Positions 61,475 to 64,000 of a stretch of 64,000 bases of DNA are shown piece by piece. The position numbers were made by a program, and so were the translations under genes. Source of the stretch: Tupaia tana (Eukaryota; Chordata; Mammalia; Scandentia; Tupaiidae); assembly GCA_026018925.1 (NCBI GenBank), contig JAKSZU010000005.1:22182779-22246778 (forward strand), read 5' to 3'. The notes below the pieces were generated by a model. The model saw nothing but the letters and a program-made list of their open reading frames with translations, was not told where the DNA came from and made no database searches. How positions within the stretch are numbered: the stretch's first letter is position 1; every line of letters begins with the position of its first letter.

Positions 61475-61825
61475 CAAAAAGTTCATGGAAAATGCTGGGC
61501 CAACTGGTGGCTTAGAGATTAAGGCACTGAATCCAATATGGCCAACTGTGTGGACACAAAGGCCTGAAGAAACACACTGAGTACTTATGCATGCATGCCC
61601 AAAATCCCTTAAAGAGGGAGATAAAGTGACTACCTACCACGGTGGATGCTTTCTCACTTTCCCTCTCCATCTCTCTGTCTCTCTCTGGCAAGTACACATG
61701 TACCCTCTGACAATTATTTTTTTAAGAAAAAACTATGCATAGATTTTAAGATTTTTGTGCACCAAAACAACTCATACTTTAATTTCATTTCCCCATGAAT
61801 TATTGGCAGTCCCCTCATGAATGTC
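61475..61825. mobile_element. MITE-B copy split by a SINE
   Basis: ATCAAAAAGTTCATGGAAAA left end; after the SINE, AAAACTATGCATAGATTTTA, TTTTGTGCACCAAAAC and TTCATTTCCCCATGAATTAT. Confidence 0.8.
61492..61727 (+). mobile_element. Type-1-related SINE inserted in MITE-B
   Basis: GCTGGGCCAACTGGTGGCTT head to ATGTACCCTCTGACAATTAT. The C/G palindrome is lost. Confidence 0.83.
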
Positions 61826-61889
61826 TGTGTATATGTGTGTAGAGAAAAAGAGAGAGAACATACCAGTTATTCGCATCACTCACAACTAT

Positions 61890-61995
61890 CTTCTGTTATC
61901 ATGCCCATTAAACAAAATGCAGAAATCTAAAATCAGGTAGTCCTAAGGCCACACAGTAGAAAGTATGAGAACCAGCATTTGTACCAGGTAATGTG
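61890..61995 (-). mobile_element. MIR fragment
   Basis: TCATGCCCATTAAACAAAAT and AGTCCTAAGGCCACACAGTA match antisense MIR. Confidence 0.62.
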
Positions 61996-62184
61996 GTCAC
62001 AGCATCTGAGCTTAACACACTGCACTCTCCCTCTGCTGGGTCAGAATGGCCAGTTCACACCTTGGGCAACAGGCTCAGGGAGCAGAAAATCCCTGTAAAG
62101 TTCATGGTTTATCTTTGTAAGTCACAAACATTTTGGTTATTTTTTCATAAGATTTATCTTTATAAGAAAGGCAACTTTCCAATA

Positions 62185-62912
62185 TACAGTCATTTAGGAT
62201 GGCTGTCACTCAAAACATAGAGAATAACAAGTGTTACTCGAGATGTGGAGAAATTAGAACCCTTGTGCACTGTTAGTGAAAATAAAAACGGTATAGCTTC
62301 TGTGAAAAACAGTATGGCAGTTCCTCAAAAAATTAAACACAGATTATCACATGCTCTAAAAATTCTACATCTGGGTGTGTGTTTATCTATAAAAAGATTG
62401 AAAGCAAGGGCAGGAACAGGTATTTATTCACGACATTCATAACGCCGTTATTTGCCATAGCTCACAGGAGGAATGTTCATCAACGAATGCATTGTTAAGC
62501 AATGTGGTGTGTGCGTGAATGTGTGTGTGTAACAGGATTTAAAAAAAAAAAAGCCTTAAGAAGAAAATGAAATTCTGATACATAGCACAATATGGGTAAA
62601 CCTTCAGGACATTATGTCTAGTAAAATGAACCAGTCACAAAGGGACAAATAAGTGATGCTACTTACTTAAGGCACCTAGAGTAGTCAAATTGATAGTGAC
62701 AGAAGGTGGAAAGGTAGTTTCCAGGGAGGAGAGGAAGAGGAGAAGGGGGGGTTGTTATTGTTTAATGGGCACAGAGATTCAGTTTGGAAATATGAAAACA
62801 TTCCATAGGTGGTTGTGAACTTAATGCCCCTGAATTGTACATCTAAAAATGGTTACAATGGTAAATTTTATGTCACACATTTTATTACAATAAAAAAAAT
62901 TAAAATAAAAAG
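62185..62912 (+). mobile_element. Old L1 3' end (L1ME-like)
   Basis: CAAGTGTTACTCGAGATGTG, TATGGCAGTTCCTCAAAAAA, GAATTGTACATCTAAAAATGG and TTACAATAAAAAAAATTAAA run in the standard 3' L1 order. A GT-rich patch lies near 62506-62530. Confidence 0.85.
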
Positions 62913-62916
62913 ATCT

Positions 62917-63100
62917 TGGCCAGTCCTGTAGCTCAACAGTTAGGAATCCAGATCCCGCACAGCAGATCATGCTTTGAGAAACATGCTGTTTGTATCCCAA
63001 ACCCTAATAAGCTAGAGAAATGGAAGAAAAGGGATTGAAGCATGACCACACCCCAATAGGGGGTGCTTTCTCTCTCTGTCTTACTGGTAATTTAAAAAGA
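62917..63100 (+). mobile_element. SINE, old, type-1 related
   Basis: GGCCAGTCCTGTAGCTCAAC head, GGGATTGAAGCATGACC, AATAGGGGGTGCTTTCTC, then TGGTAATTTAAAAAG. Confidence 0.78.
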
Positions 63101-63106
63101 AGCTCT

Positions 63107-63320
63107 GGGCCCAGGTGCAGTGGCGAAGGCAGTGTGGGGCGCCACAGTGCGATGCTGGAGCAATATGGAAAGTCCCTAAGTTTGGATCTTGGGTCAACCG
63201 GAAACTTGCTGGATGCCCACACCTGGAAGGCCAGGAGGAGACTGCAGCCTGGTGGGACCCTGTCAAGGGTGCTTCTCTCTCTCTCTCATAAAACAAAGCT
63301 GTGGCTTTAAAAAATAAAAA
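63107..63320 (+). mobile_element. Type-3 SINE
   Basis: GGGCCCAGGTGCAGTGGCG head, CCTAAGTTTGGATCTTGGG, GAGACTGCAGCCTGGTGGGA, TTCTCTCTCTCTCTCATAAA. AAGCTCTGGG and AAGCTGTGGC flank it as a possible TSD. Confidence 0.75.
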
Positions 63321-63439
63321 GAGAAAATCAATGCTTTGAATAATTTATCAGTTAAATTACTTAAACGTTTTGAAAATGCATTTGATTCAGGAAGATTCGC
63401 TACTATCCTATTTTAAATACTACCACAATGTTTTCTTAA

Positions 63440-63560
63440 GATTTTCACCAGCAAAATGGGGATACCACTAGCACTCTTGGGGGACTGAGGTGAAGACTAA
63501 ATGCTATTCATGTGACAGTGCCTGACGTTCAACAGGCATTCTGGTTAGCTTTGCTGTTAC
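63440..63560 (+). mobile_element. MIR fragment
   Basis: AGCAAAATGGGGATACCACT, TGACAGTGCCTGACGTTCAA: sense MIR 3' half. Confidence 0.68.
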
Positions 63561-63569
63561 GACACACAT

Positions 63570-63880
63570 GGCCCTCTGTGATCTGTCTCCTGCCTTATCT
63601 CCCGCTTCAGTACAGGGACCAACTCTTTCAGGAAGTGCAATTCCCCTGATAGCTTCCTGCCACTGACAGCTCCTCCACTAAACCATGATACCAGGCAGCA
63701 ACTGGCCGCACACACCCTGCCTTACGTAAAGTCATGTTGGTGCGGGACTGACACATCCCACTAGACCACTAACTCCTTAAAGACCGGACCTGTGTTAGCC
63801 ACCCTTAGCCACAGCGTGTATGGAGAGCAGTATCTGGCACTGAACGGCAAGCAGCTCAATAAATATTTGATGAAACTTTC
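63570..63880 (+). mobile_element. L2 3' end
   Basis: GACCACTAACTCCTTAAAGAC, AGTATCTGGCACTGAACGG and AATAAATATTTGATGAAAC give the sense L2 terminus. Confidence 0.75.
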
Positions 63881-64000
63881 AGGGCCTCTTTGTAAACATC
63901 GGGTTTGGATGTCTACAAAGTAAACTTATCCTTGTGTGGAAGGATTATAAAAATAATCCTTACTTCATGAAATAATAAAAAAAGGTACAGATTCTTCTTC

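Noticed and set aside
1..64000. Assignment to colugo, bat, armadillo, elephant-group, rodent or primate
   Set aside because: The SINE types remembered for these groups are not seen here. The true lineage cannot be fixed from sequence alone, so no species is named.

Overview
This is a placental-mammal nuclear genomic window. It holds one recognisable protein-coding exon set in a dense mosaic of retroposons and fossil DNA transposons. The exon (29569-31281, minus strand) matches the long N-terminal exon of SPATA13 (ASEF2), a Rac1/Cdc42 guanine-nucleotide exchange factor, and has a clear acceptor and donor. No other SPATA13 exon was recognised, so sequence at lower coordinates is read as the downstream intron and sequence at higher coordinates as the upstream intron or 5' flank.

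The species cannot be named from the sequence. I see no Alu, B1/B2, CAN, Bov-tA, ERE, VES, DAS or AfroSINE copies. Instead about 75 copies of tRNA-derived SINEs of one related group fill the window. Three informal types are used below. Type 1 is long (about 260-290 bp): a tRNA-like head with A and B boxes, a GC-rich body containing a C-run/G-run palindrome, a CT-rich stretch, the end motif CTATAGCAAAAACCTCT and poly(A). Type 2 is short (about 140-170 bp): a similar head, a short CT-rich stretch, GGTCAAAT, then A/T-rich tail. Type 3 is older and more diverged, usually ending in AATAAATAAA. Many copies carry clear target-site duplications (TSDs). Ancient MIR, L2 and old L1 fragments confirm a mammalian background.

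Layout: 1-29 kb is intron-like sequence full of SINEs, many nested or in inverted pairs, with an L1 3' end (21.9-23.4 kb), a mariner transposase fossil (20.2-21.0 kb) and two families of small palindromic elements (MITE-A, MITE-B). The SPATA13 exon lies at 29.6-31.3 kb. From 31.3 to 49 kb there is more SINE, L2, MIR and unique sequence. From 49.2 to 55.0 kb lies a full-length L1 with intact ORF1 and damaged ORF2, inserted into an old SINE. At 55.4-61.2 kb an old antisense L1 is split by a younger element (55758-58677) that has tandem 124-bp promoter-like monomers, an intact 333-aa ORF1, no ORF2, a partly duplicated 3' UTR, poly(A) and a perfect TSD. This is a half-L1 (HAL1-like) element and is the best candidate here for an undescribed system. 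A SINE then inserted at the same target site.

The layers can be ordered. MIR/L2/old L1 are oldest. MITE-B and the mariner preceded many SINEs, MITE-A overlaps SINE activity, and the L1, HAL1-like element and type-1 SINEs are youngest. L1 machinery very probably mobilised the SINEs and the ORF1-only element.
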